From: Anodontia alba | Taxonomy: Eukaryota; Mollusca; Bivalvia; Lucinida; Lucinidae | Length of the DNA: 64,000 bases | Direction of reading: 5' to 3' | Assembly (NCBI GenBank): GCA_964016985.1 | Contig: OZ024825.1 | Location: 38,005,557-38,069,556 of the forward strand | Shown: positions 1 through 11,766 of the stretch, piece after piece | Numbering within the stretch: the stretch's first letter is position 1 | How the letters are laid out: every line of letters starts with the position of its first letter | Notes under the pieces: generated by a model | Databases searched by the model: none | Told to the model about the DNA's origin: nothing | The model's input: the letters and a program-made list of their open reading frames with translations, nothing else | Translations under genes and position numbers: made by a program

Positions 1-956
1 AATGCCTTATAACTTCTCATATAGTAGATTGGGTAATAATCCATTCTATTACCTGTTGATGTGTTTAAAATATTGCTGTATGTATGACAAACAGTGTAGA
101 CCCTGGTCAGACGCCGTGTTCTGTGGCGTTTGATCTGGGTCTACACTGTTTGCAAAGGCCTATCTGTCCAAATACTTAGGGTTATTACGGTAGGTAGATA
201 AATGGGTTAGTTTAAGGTTACTAGATACACTTGGGAGTTTTTCAACAATTTATACAAGGGGACAACTTTTGTAACTTCTTATTTGAGTTCATGTGCATCA
301 AGCTCCTTCTGGATAGGGGTCTTCTTTGAAAGGGAAGAATTTGCTTCAGTGGGAGCAAATTCTTTTCTTTAAGAGTAGACTCCTTTTTCAGAAGAGGGTG
401 GGGTGCAAAAAAAACTGGACAGAGTTGTCTATAAAGTGTATTAAGCTGTTTAAGGCGTTCGAATATTTACTGTAGTTGCAACAGTTACGATAAGGCCTAT
501 ATATGGACTGGTTATTACCTTCTCTTAATGAAACTTCACATAATAAATTAACGGGAGTAGATACAGATACACCTTCAGTGTATCAACTCCCGTTAATTTA
601 TTATGGGAAATAAATTTATTATGAGAAATTGTCAAAAATGTTTTTGTCCCTTTCTGGAAAGGGGCCTTCTCTAAGTACTCAGGAAGGCAATCAGAGAGTT
701 ACAAAAGTCGTCCCTCTTTTAAAACATTACCGTATTTACCCATAGTATACGGAAAAATAGGCTGGGCAAACAATGTAGGCACAGATCAGACGTCGTAGAA
801 TATGGTGTTTGTATACTGTTTACTATTCAACCACCACCGTTTTAGATGCGTCACCAAGTAGTCGAATTTACTTACTCAAATTTTAGGAGAGCTGCGGTTA
901 GGATTTAAGGCATATAGCTCCAGATAATGTACTTTTTCCAACCAAAATATATTGAT
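1..956. repeat. Repeat-bearing stretch without genes
   Basis: Holds an AAACAGTG-type hairpin (86-153), a CTTCTTTGAAAGGGAAGAAT-like repeat also seen at 14.25, 39.95 and 61.65 kb (about 300-400), and a hairpin with 20-base arms TAATAAATTAACGGGAGT at about 540-603. No coding sequence recognised. Confidence 0.6.
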
Positions 957-1232
957 CATTACGAAAACATGCCTATTCAAATATATTGAACATTTTACCA
1001 CCAAAAAATGAAAATTTTCAGATAAAAAATCTGAAAGTTTTCATGTTTCTGCTCAAACTATAGATTGTGGGTACTTGTTAGCCGCCTCGACGAGGCGGTT
1101 CTAACGAGTACCCACAATCTATGTTTTTGAGCAGAAATAAGAAAAATAATGTATACCCCTGTGAACCCCAGTTTTACTGTATAAAAGTGGGGTTTAAGGG
1201 GGTCACAATTATATAGGCGTGTTTTCGTGATG
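957..1232 (+). mobile_element. Palindromic MITE (PalA), copy 1
   Basis: Starts CATTACGAAAACATGCCTAT and ends with the complement form GTTTTCGTGATG. Centre is a near-perfect hairpin with GTGGGTACT..CCGCCTCG arms (about 1046-1135). The right half contains CCCCAGTTTTA and TAAAAGTGGGG facing each other. I define + as CATTACG end first. Confidence 0.85.
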
Positions 1233-1993
1233 ATTTTTTCTTATTTCTCCGTGAGCTTTGGGTAGTAAACCATACCTTCCCTAAATATTCGGACACTGTA
1301 ACCATAGCTCCAGAAAACAGGTGTGTCCAGAAACATATTTTATGTCTCTACGAAAATATTACTGATAATGCGCTTTTTTTTTTTCAACTAAAAACTTTAT
1401 ATTTTTTTTATATATTTCTCTAGGAAAACATGTATTGTAGGCACTTCTTATGAGTACCAAGATGACAATATGCAACTTGATTATGCGCCAAATATTACTA
1501 CAGCAGTTATTTCCCTTTGTCCAGTATTCAAGCACTGCTCCAACTGCTTTCAAGCTTTTAGCATGAACCTTCATCGTAACAGGATACCATCTGGTGAACT
1601 TGGGCATACTGGAAGGCGTATAAATATACTTCGAGGTGGTTAATCTGGTCCTGATTTTATAACATTTTCAAGTTCTTGAAAGACTATACGTTCTATGGGG
1701 AACCGAAATGAACTTGCATTTAGATTAATCATATTTTATTGCATATTAAACAAAAGGATTGGACACAAGTTATAACAACGTTAGATAGTCCTCTCCCTAC
1801 AGCATGAAATACACTCATTTAAAGATACAATGATGCAAATGAACATTTTACATAACAAAATAATAGAAGACAAAATATATTTGAAAAAGAAAAAACGTGG
1901 TCTTAAACAACGTAAACTTTTCGATATGCTGATATTAGCATTTAGCAAGAACAAAAGTGAAATGTATGAATGCTAGCACACACGATTGGAGAA
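1233..1993. other. Stretch with nothing recognised
   Basis: AT-rich sequence with a poly-T run at about 1374-1384. No coding signal or repeat recognised. Confidence 0.4.
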
Positions 1994-2760
1994 TTAAACC
2001 TGTTGGTGTCTTTGATGAATTTTAAAACTGTTAGTATGATTAGTTTTGTTAGTTTCAAAACCGTATAATGAGCAGCCGTTCGTTATCGAGAGATCAAACT
2101 CTACATTAATAATATTTGAAAGTTGATGTTTTGTTTGCAAAAAAAAAAAAATCCGCCTTTGCCTGTTGTAAAGATTGCACTCGAGGAAATAGTGATCGGC
2201 TCTTTCGAACAGAACACCACGCATCACGAAAACACGCCTATATAATTTTGACCCCCTTAAACCCCACTTTTATATAGTAAACCTGGGGTTTACAGGGGTA
2301 TATTTTTATTTCTGCTCATAGATTGTGGGTACTCGTTAGAACCGCCTCGCCGAGGCGGTTCTAACGAGTACCCACAATCTATGTTTTGAGCAGAAATATG
2401 AAATATATCTGAGTTTTTTATCCGAAAATTTTCATTTTATTGGTGGTAAAATGTACAGTATATTTGAATAGGCTTGTTTTCGTAATGACTGCAATTTTAA
2501 TAAGGGATTAAGTTAACTTGGAAAAGATCTGCATTTAAACTGCTCCCCCTATGCCTTATTCTGGTTAAAATAATGATGTATTTCCTTTCACCAACTGGTA
2601 TATGTTCACCTACATTGAGCGAATGATGTCGGACAGATGATTTAAATGCAGTAATGTGGGGATATTACGAGTTTCGGTGTCGAGATCATTCCATAATTTC
2701 AAGATGGGTGGAAAAAGCGAAGACAAAAAGACGTTTCATACGAACATAACATACAAAAAG
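1994..2760 (-). pseudogene. LINE 3' end, C-terminal reverse-transcriptase region, broken by a MITE
   Basis: On the minus strand, reading from about 2760, translation gives FFPSTIEIWNDLDTETRN-like then LLHLNHLSD-like text, the usual C-terminal motif of non-LTR retrotransposon polymerases. After the palindromic MITE (2222-2487), the text RADHYFLECNLYNRQR follows, the H-C motif common at LINE C-termini. Frames shift and stops occur. It probably belongs to the same old element as 3895-4390. Confidence 0.6.
2222..2487 (-). mobile_element. Palindromic MITE (PalA), copy 2, nested in LINE relic
   Basis: Runs CATCACGAAAACACGCCTAT to GTTTTCGTAATG. Central hairpin arms GTGGGTACTCGTTAGAACCG are at about 2324-2385. 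Inserted in the minus-strand LINE remnant. Confidence 0.85.
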
Positions 2761-2836
2761 GTAAATCATAATTAATATTGTTTCAAAGATATAACTGCTC
2801 GCATCATTTACTAAGCTTTGGAGCACGTCTTTCAAA

Positions 2837-3173
2837 TACAGTCGACTCTCGTTATCTCGAACTCGCTTATCTCGAATAACCGCTTATCTCGAAGTGAAAA
2901 TCTGGTCCCTGTTTTAACACAGAGATCTACAATCAGACAACAAAATATTGTGGAAAAGAGGAGAAACTGCTCCTTAGGAGCAATTTCTCCTCTTTTCCAC
3001 AATATTTTCAATATATCTCTAACTTAGGAGTCAAATTACATACTCATTCTGTTTAAGGTGGCTGTTCGATTAATTGTTTTCCTCAGTTCCGCAAATCTGA
3101 TATGTCGAAGTACGGATATCTCGAAGTATTTCATAGAGTCCCTTGGATTTCGAGATAACGAGAGTCGACTGTA
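2837..3173. mobile_element. pogo-like MITE with CAGTCGACTCTCG termini
   Basis: TACAGTCGACTCTCGTTATC at the left and its complement at the right, with TA at both edges as expected for TA target-site duplication. Inside is a 62-base hairpin (about 2945-3008) with arms GTGGAAAAGAGGAGAAA. CAGT(C)GA-starting termini with TA sites are typical of pogo/Tigger elements. No transposase. Confidence 0.8.
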
Positions 3174-3312
3174 CATTTAACTGGGAGTTTCATTATTAAA
3201 TATCCTGTACATAAGAATTAACTTTTTTTGTTTTCCTTCTTTCAGCTAGCGTTTCCCAGCCGGTTTCTAAATATAGTGATCTAAGTGATGAAAATATTGG
3301 TAGCCCGGTAAC

Positions 3313-3681
3313 TACAGTAGAACATCAATGGCTCGAACCCCGATGGCTCGTTTACCATGGATGAGTCGAACACGTTCTTGAGTCCGCAGGGATTTCCTCC
3401 AAATACGATATACGGATTTAGGGAGATTTTCTTCTTTTATCTTGCAAATGTATGCTGTGTGTACTCATTAGAATCGCCTCATCATCGCCTCGATGAGGCG
3501 ATTCTAATGAGTACACACAACATACGTTTATACTATAGAACATTGAAAAGATATCCCACAATTATCTTCATTATGCCTCCTGGTATGGCACTAATAGTAA
3601 CCCTCCGTGGCTCGAACTACCACTGTCTCGAACAAATTTTCATGGTCCCAACGGGGTTCGAGCCATCGAAGTTCGACTGTA
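3313..3681. mobile_element. pogo-like MITE with GGCTCGAAC termini, copy 1
   Basis: TACAGTAGAACATCAATGGC at the left and GCCATCGAAGTTCGACTGTA at the right form imperfect terminal inverted repeats. The centre has a palindrome GTACTCATTAGAATCGCCTC (about 3469-3520). A frame of 129 codons inside is not a protein gene; it reads through the repeat. Confidence 0.8.
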
Positions 3682-3894
3682 TACGGACCGCATTTGGCTG
3701 CACTTGTTCTAACCTGTTGGTGTCAGATTGCAACCGTCTCGCCTAAGAAGTGCAACCTAATAACGGGCGTATACATATGTATGTACAATACAGCTTTTTA
3801 GCCTTTAGGGTTCATTTAGGAAGTTGAAACTTTAGTTTACGAAAATACGATATTTGCTTCGAAGGTGAATTAATCATAGAGCCTATATGCTTTG

Positions 3895-4390
3895 ACCATT
3901 TATTATTCGACGATAAGGTAACTGCGAGGTGTTTGTGGTTATCGACAATCCTGAGAATATATTTTCATAGCATTTTAATTCTATGTCATAATCATTATGT
4001 AAATTAGAAATTACCATTACTTCTGTTTTTAGTGGACTGAATTTATTAACTATTTATTTGCCCAGTCATTTGATTTTGCTAGATTGGTATTTAAAACATA
4101 TTCAATTAATTCCAAAGTATTTGACGAAAAGCTTAGAGAGGTGTCATCTGCAAACAGTCTGGCCATACCATGTAGGTATATCATTTATATACATCAAGAA
4201 CAACAGAGGACCCAAGACTGACTCCAGCGAGAAAAGATTTTAGAGCCGAAAAAGTGCCGTTAACTCTATGGTTCCGCATATGCAGATGATTTTGAATCCA
4301 TTCTAGAAGATCACCTGAGATTCCATATTTGGCGTACAGTAAAGCGAACAAGAAGAATCAAAATGGTTCCTTAACAGAAATGGCGGAAAA
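3895..4390 (-). pseudogene. LINE reverse-transcriptase fragment
   Basis: Minus-strand translation from about 4390 gives KYGISGDLLEWIQNHL-like sequence, then AGVSLGS in place of AGVPQGS, then a frame shift to INDIPTWYGQTV-like text matching the region around the catalytic palm of non-LTR polymerases. Stops and frameshifts make it inactive. Confidence 0.65.
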
Positions 4391-4437
4391 ATCGAGAAAA
4401 ATCTATTATGTGCACCCAGTCCCCTTAAGAAACGCTA

Positions 4438-4732
4438 CATCACGAAAACATTCCCATATAATCCCTCAAACCCCACTTTTATATAGTAAAACTGAGGTTT
4501 ACAGGGATAAGCATTATGTTTCTTATTTCTACTCAAAAACATAGATTGTGGGTACTTGTTAGAACCGCGTTAGAACTTGTTAGAAGACGGTTCTAACGAA
4601 TACTAACAATCTATGTTTTGAGCAGAGATATGAAAAATATCAGCACTTTTCTCAGGAAATCTTCATTTTTTTTTTTTTTTTTTTTTGGTGATAAAATGTT
4701 CAGGGTATTTGAATAGGCTTTTTTTCGTAATG
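4438..4732 (-). mobile_element. Palindromic MITE (PalA), copy 3
   Basis: Ends CATCACGAAAACA and TTTTTCGTAATG. The central hairpin is degraded (GAACCGCGTTAGAACTTGTT) and a poly-T run of about 20 bases has expanded at 4666-4686. Confidence 0.8.
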
Positions 4733-4920
4733 CGAGTAATACGCATATAGATTTCTAAAACAGGTTAAGTTAAAAATGTAGTAGCTTAAGCATGTGTCCT
4801 GTGGGCCTTTGACTACCTTATTCAGTGTATAAAATGCGTATCTACAATACAAAATGTAGTTTGAAATAACGGGATTTTTTAAAAATGGTGTATGTACAAC
4901 AGTTTGAAATAATAGAGTTT

Positions 4921-5147
4921 TAACCCATTTATGCCTAGCGCCCCATAAAAGGGACATAGACAAACAGTGTAGACCCAGATTAGACGCCGCAAATCGCGGC
5001 GTCTGATCAGGGTCTACATTGTTTGCATTCAAAACAGGAATTTCTATAAAACAGGATAGTAATAAAAACCAACTAGACAACTCTTATATTGGTAAAAAAG
5101 GCCTGTAGAAAGATTTGAGGTAGCAGAGTCCACTCAGCATAAATGGG
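4921..5147. mobile_element. MITE with AACCCATTTATGC termini and AAACAGTG hairpin
   Basis: TAACCCATTTATGC at 4921 and GCATAAATGGG at 5138 are inverted. The hairpin at 4961-5026 has arms CAAACAGTGTAGACCCAGAT / complement around GACGCCGC. It lies just beyond the stop of the TIR receptor gene and may overlap the 3' UTR. Same family as 13501-13608 and 12788-12853. Confidence 0.75.
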
Positions 5148-5296
5148 ATTATATGTAGTGTGTATTACACAGGTTTGCTCGTGGTGTCATTGGTAGGCTA
5201 TGATCTGTGTGATTGTGGCTACTCCTTGACACCTTCTTTCCTACTATTGATATGTAGTAAATGAAAAAGTTGCAATGGCGTCCTTCTAGAGACCAT

Positions 5297-6570
5297 TTAA
5301 ATGCTTTCACAAACATCAATAAAAACTGAATCATCTTTTTCATTATTTGCCGGTTTTGGCAAGTCTTGTACATTTAAAGTAATTTCTCTTAAAGGTGCTG
5401 TTCGTCGATGACCTAATGATGATGTTAGCCTGCTTTGTCTCAAAAGCTTCATATTCTCAGCATCTTTAAGCATTTTCATACTTTCGGCATGAGCGAGTTC
5501 TATTTTCTCTGAGCACTGTTCACACATATATCTTTCTGGTAAGACCTTTTGTATTTTGAGCATATCGCTTCCGTCAATAGGTGATATTTTCACAATGTTA
5601 TTATCAGCACTTTCTTTTATCACTTTACACTTTCTACAAATTCTAATGTTACCCTCAGCTACTGTATCACAGAAATCTTTATTAAAATATTCCTGAGGGT
5701 TGGAAGATTCTTTGTTTAAACAACTTTTACAAGTACTAAATTCACAATGGTCTTTTTCACAAGGCTTGCTCTGAACTTCTTTTTCAGTGTTTCTGTTCAA
5801 ACCAATATTGTAGTCTTTACCACAAAAGAAAGGATTTTTCTCTGGTTCTTCATTCAGGTAAGAATGAGCTGTGATTGGTGTAGAGCAGGCCGAATCGGTA
5901 CTTTCTGTAAACATGCTCTCTGAAACAGAATCATAACTACCCTTAGAGTATGGCGTCTCCTCGTCAACCAGTACCGCTTGACTACTAGTACTATCTTGAC
6001 GGATAAACAACTTCCCGCGCACAAGCTTGTCCATAAAATGTTTAAAGTCCTTCTTTTTATTCTTTTGAAATTTTGGACTTCTTCTTCCACTATCAATCGA
6101 CGCGGCGTCAGACGAGGATTCCTGGATATTATCTGTGTTATTGTCTATTTCTGTAGGTAAGTCCTGTGTATCCGAATCCAGGTGTTGGCCACTGCTTGAA
6201 GTCAACACAGCTGGAGCTGAAGCGCTTGAATGCATATGTGAGGTTGATGCACTACGTGAAGACGACGACTTTTTAGGCAGTGACAGCTGAAGTTTCTTCC
6301 AGAATCGGTCCAGACGTTTCGAACTGTCATCTCCTGGCCATTCGATGTATGTGACACTGTTCAAAATTCCCTTCAAATTTTTGTCCATATTCCTACAATT
6401 GGATATGTCCTCTAGAACGATTGGAATGATTCTGTGTTTTAGCTTCAGCATCTCATGCTGTGCCTTTTGATATTCCATTCGACACCACTCGGAATTGACG
6501 TAAGCTGGCGACAAAATCATGATGGTCCTTCTGCTGTTCTCTATTGCCTTTACAATGTTGTTAGCTATAG
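5297..6570 (-). CDS. Exon 4: C-terminal half of TIR domain and cytoplasmic tail
   Basis: Acceptor CTATTTACAG is followed by IANNIVKAIENSRRTIMILS, then S.WCRMEYQKA and box 3 with RFWKKL at about residues 502-507. The Glu of WCRME (residue 446) sits where TIR NADases such as SARM1 place the catalytic Glu, but many purely signalling TIRs keep it too. The tail of about 325 residues is Ser-rich near 515-540 and carries three CxxC pairs (694/697, 725/728, 763/766), which could bind zinc. The stop is TAA at 5297-5299. No AATAAA was seen before the repeat that starts about 150 bases downstream. Confidence 0.88.
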
Positions 6571-7333
6571 CTGTAAATAGAAAGAAGAAAATATAAAATA
6601 TGCAAATGCGTTCTGTTTAAATGGATTCGTTCATTTAATGTCTATATTGGATTCTTCCATCTAGCCTATTATGTTGAGAAGGGATGTTTGGCAAAATGTT
6701 ACACATAGTATAACTAACAACGTATATAACAAATAAACACACCAAAAACTTATGGGCATCGGGATTTGGGCCGATGTTTCACATGAGTAAAACTAAAAAC
6801 CAACTGTTCTAATAAATGCAATGTACAATGGATTAATTTACAAATAAGAAGAGTATTCATATTTAGTTCTAAAAACCTTTAACACTTAGTAATGTTTGAA
6901 TAAAAAAAAGTCACGTCTACAGGTGGAATAAGAAGTCATTTATTACAATCCGAGCCAAGGTACGCAGAAAGAGCTCTAACATACATGCAAAAAACATAGG
7001 CCCCCATTAGCCTGCCCATACACAGTCTTCGTTGTTCGCAAGAAGGACTAGAAAAAAACCTGGCGTTCTACAGGGAATAGTGAAAGTCCATGGCAGACTT
7101 CGCATTTGCTCTAACGCTTTCACCCTGAGTTTCTGAAATAGACCTTTTCGTTGTTTTTTTTTTAATTTGGACATGTCCACTGTTGTAAATAAGGATTTCA
7201 GTCAAAAATAGAAACAAACAGAACAGTAAACAAAGTAGATCTTGATGTGACGGCTCGTTACGAGTAGTCTCATCTGGATCTACATTGTTTGCATAGATAT
7301 CTGTTTTGGTCTGCAGGGTTGAAAGTGCTAAGT

Positions 7334-7369
<36 letters not shown>

Positions 7370-8446
7370 GTGGCAGTTTTGATAGTTGGGTTACCATTGG
7401 CACATATCGAAAAGCCAGAAGATGGTTGATTTTGTGTTTGTGTTGAGATTTTATGGCCCAGTCAACCTACCGAGGTCATGTCGAGCACGGTCAGTTTACC
7501 TAACCACAGTTTTTCCTGTGCAGGCTTAGTCCTCTATGCGGTTAACCAGAACTTCAGTGCATTATGAAAACACGCCTTTTTAAATATATAGAAAATTTTA
7601 CCTCCAAAAACTGAAAATTTTCAGATAAAAAATTCTGATAGTTTTCTCATTTCTGCTCAGAACATGGATTGTGGGTATTCGTTAGAACCGCCTCAGCGAG
7701 GCGGTTCTAACGAGTACCCGCAATCTATGTTTTCAAGCAAAATGAAGAAAAATAATGACACACCTGTAAACCCCAGTTTTACTATATAAAAGTGGGGTAT
7801 AAGGGGGTCAAATTATATAGGCATGTTTTCGTGATGTGTTCATTCTTTCGCAAGAAACTGACAACTGCCATTCTTGAATCAGCGGAAGGGAGAAAATGAC
7901 CGTAGAAAATATTTCATGATCAATCTCCAGGAAATAATGTTGACGGACCCGGCGGGAACTGAACCCGCGACCGACTGATCTCCAGTCGGACGCCTATCCG
8001 ACTAAGCCACAAAAGCTGGCTAAATGGTTGATAATAACCAATGGCAAGAAACAAATTTCCGAATACGAATAGATGGTTTGCAAGGGTTGCAAGAACTATA
8101 ATCAAACTAACTGGGCATGCAAAATGCTATGAAACAAGACATCCAGTAATATCAAGTACCCATTATGACTGTAACAGGGTGGTTCATTTCACCTCACTTA
8201 CCTTCTCCCGGCATAAAATCTCGGAAGTGCAGACATAGCTTAAACCGGAATTCAGTCTCCAGCTTCGGATACAAGTATTGTAGGACAAATTTTTCATCCG
8301 CCGGGGACGACTTATATGAAACGAATGCGTCATACTCCTTGCCATCTGTAAAAAAGAAAAAAAAAAAACTTTTTCAGACATGACTGATCAACTTTTATTA
8401 TGCTGAATATAATTATACGAGAGTTGTCCCAGTAAAACGTGGACTT

Positions 8447-8483
<37 letters not shown>

Positions 8484-11400
8484 TTATTTTATTTTATTTT
8501 ATTTTATTTTATTTTTTCATTTGACGTCCAATCGTCATAATATTCTACAAATACCTTTCCCCATTTAGTTTCAGTAAAACAGAAGATTTCGAACGTCAAA
8601 TATTATTTGTTTGAAAATGGCGCACCTTTGAATATTGGCCGTTGGAATAGCAACCTAGTGAAAATGGCGACGTTAGAGGAAGAGAAAGCGCGCCGAACGG
8701 CGATCCAGTTCTGTGTGCAAACCGGCACGACCCCAACAGAGACTTGCAAGAAACTGAAATACACAGACAGATACAGTGGTGTTTCGAGGAGCCTTGTTTT
8801 TAAATGGCATAGTCGATTTAGTGATGGTTGGACTGAAAGTGCATAGCGTGGACGGAAACCATACATGAATGTCGGTAACGTAACGTTAAGGCAACGAAGG
8901 GCGTCATTGACGGCGACAGGCGTAAGACAGTGAGAGAAGTGTCGGAGTGTACTGGTATTAGTAAGTCTAGTGTTCAGCGGATACTAACTTCTCAGTTGAA
9001 AATATCGCATGTGAGCGCTCGGTGGGTTCCCAGGTTATTAACGGAAGAAGAAAAACAGGTTCGAGTTTCAACCTCAATGACATTTTTTCGTAAGGTTGAA
9101 AGTGACAGCACATTTCTGTCCCGTATCATCACCACGGACGAGATCTGGGTCCATTACTACGAACCCGAGGACAAACGGATGTCCATGGTGTGGAAGAATC
9201 AGAACAGTCCCCTATCAAAAAAGGCGACGGCTATGAAGTGCATGGGAAAATTGATGTGTATCGTCTTCCGGGACATCAGAGGGGTCGTCCTAGTACACAT
9301 GATGAAGCCTGGAAGGACGGTAAATGCAGACTACTATTCAAATTATTTAATTATGAGACATGATAAAATAAGACATGAGAAATAATTTACCTTTGAATAG
9401 TAGTCTCTTATATTTCAAGAATCGGACAGATCTTGTAAAATTCCAGCTATGTGAAAGATGCACGTGTTATGCCATTGTTCAAGAAAGGACAAAATTCATC
9501 CCTGGCAACTATCGCCCAGTTAGTTTGAAGTCCGATGTATGTAAGTGTATGGGAAAAAATGTCAGAGCATCAGTTATTGAACACTTAGCCAGAAATAATT
9601 TAATGTCAAATGCACAATTTGGATTTGTATAATCCGAGTCTTCGCTGATATTTTAGTGCTTTTCTTTGTATTGATATTTGCCACTAACAATAGAGTAACT
9701 CCTATCATGAAGATCAGGAATTTTCCTGTCCTATATAAAATGAGGGTTTTCACCAAAGAGGCATGAAAATTAATTTGTAATGTAGATAGCCACTAAGGAT
9801 TATAAAACTAATATTTTACGAATGAAAAAGGTGATACTACTTGAATTTCGTAACGAATAATTGACATTTTGAGGTAACAAATTGGCTTTTATCATGTACA
9901 GAATAGGCAAAGAGACTTTGACAGGTATAGAGAAAATGCTGGTTATACAAGTTTCCAATGAAACAAATTATTTAATTTATTGGATAATGGTTTCTTTTGG
10001 TTATTCTAAAATTTCATGTTGCTATCTGCTGGATGGTAGTCAGAATTTTCTTTGAAAGTGCCCAGTCAAGACTGGCTGGGGAAATTCTGCATTTTCGATA
10101 ATTAAAGTACTCTGACGGTAACTGGTATATATCAAAATAAAGAAAAGCCACTTAAGCGTCAGAGAAATCTCGGACTAGATTTCGTAATGGACGATCATGT
10201 GTTCTTTAACTTATAGATGTTATGGTGGCTTGGTCAAACTATGTTTAAAATTTGAAAACTGGGATTTTGACAGTGTCCCTCAGCAGAGAATACTCCATAG
10301 ATTATCAGCTTATGGAATTAGGGGGATAACTGATGTCATGGATCAAAGACTTTCTTACTGAAAGAAGACAATATGTATCAGTCAATGGTGAATCATCGTC
10401 TTGGGAAAATGTCATAAGTGGAGTGCCGCAGGGCAGTGTTCTTGGCCCCCATCCGGTTTATCATTTACATTAACGACCTTCCTGAAGTTGTCAGCAGTAC
10501 AGTGATTTTTTTTGTTTACGACAAAATATACAATAACGATACTAATAGTGGCATACTTCAACAAGATATTGATGCATTGTTTGTGTGATCTAAGCTGAGG
10601 CAACTTTCTTTCAATGTTATTTTGATTGTAAGACTATTCACTTCGGTCGAAACAATAAAAACTATCAGTATACTATGCCTTTTGAAGACATAGACTCTGT
10701 TGGGGAAGAAAAGGAGTCATATTCCAACATGACCTGAAATTCAGCAGTCATATAGCTACAAAAGCGAATAAAGCAAACAGTATGTTGTCTCTGATCATCA
10801 GGACTTTTGAATTCATTGAACAAGATTCATTCTTTCTTATGTAGAAGCTATTGTCCGGCCAAACGTTGACTACGGAAATACGATCCGGTACCCTCAGTTA
10901 CGAGGAGACATTTAAAGTGTCGAAAGAATACAGAAACTAGCCACCAGACTCACCCCTTAGCTTAAGGACCTCACTTATACTGAAACATTAAAACACCTAA
11001 GTTCAATCCGTTTTGACTTTTATTTGACTACATTAGCACATCGTTGAAGGAGAGGTGACATGCTACAAATTTTCAGAATTCTACATAGTATCGAGGACAT
11101 ACCAGAAAGATTTTTCCTACTGTTTTAAACCCAGCAACACGTGGACATAGTTTCAAGCTAGAGAAGCCTCGTTTGAGAACAGCTTTTAGGCTGCAGCAGT
11201 TTTCACAAAGAACCATCAATAACCGGAATGCTCTGTCATAGTAGATCAACACTGGAACCATGAAGTGATGTATGAATATTGATACCAGTAATATGTGAAT
11301 TGCATATTTGAACAAGTTAATGAACATTTGATACCTGTACATGACTATGGATGCTTCGCGTGATTAAAGCCATCGTCTCAAGTGCAAGTGACTGAAAGAT

Positions 11401-11601
11401 TCCTGAACAACACCGTAGCGCCTGTGAAGTCTCTAATGATGATTTCTGATTCTGAAGGTTAAACAATTAACAAGAGATAGAGAGAGAGAGTGAGAGTGAG
11501 AGTGAGAGAGAGAGAGACCCATTTCGTATTCTGCTTATATCTATATATCAGATCGTTGTCGGCCCATCAGGAATCCGATCTGGATTTAAGCAGAATGCTA
11601 C

Positions 11602-11645
<44 letters not shown>

Positions 11646-11725
11646 CCATTTCGCATTCTGCTTATATCTATATATCAGATCGTTGTCGGCCCATCAGGAA
11701 TCCGATCTGGATTTAAGCAGAATGC

Positions 11726-11766
<41 letters not shown>

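Larger units (their letters stand above)
6571..8201 (-). other. Intron 3 of the TIR receptor
   Basis: This 1631 bp intron holds unremarkable AT-rich sequence (6571-7330), a poly-T run (about 7330-7367) and a minus-strand SINE interrupted by a palindromic MITE. Confidence 0.8.

Noticed and set aside
3357..3746. 129-codon frame
   Set aside because: It reads across a pogo-like MITE including its hairpin; no domain.
5297..6520. Stand-alone TIR protein starting at the internal Met (6520)
   Set aside because: That start is in the middle of the TIR fold; upstream codons to 6570 continue TIR homology and a splice acceptor follows.
7945..8020. Possible tRNA gene (minus strand)
   Set aside because: A and B boxes are present, but the same head, body and tail occur at 52.1 and 60.0 kb, so it is a SINE head.
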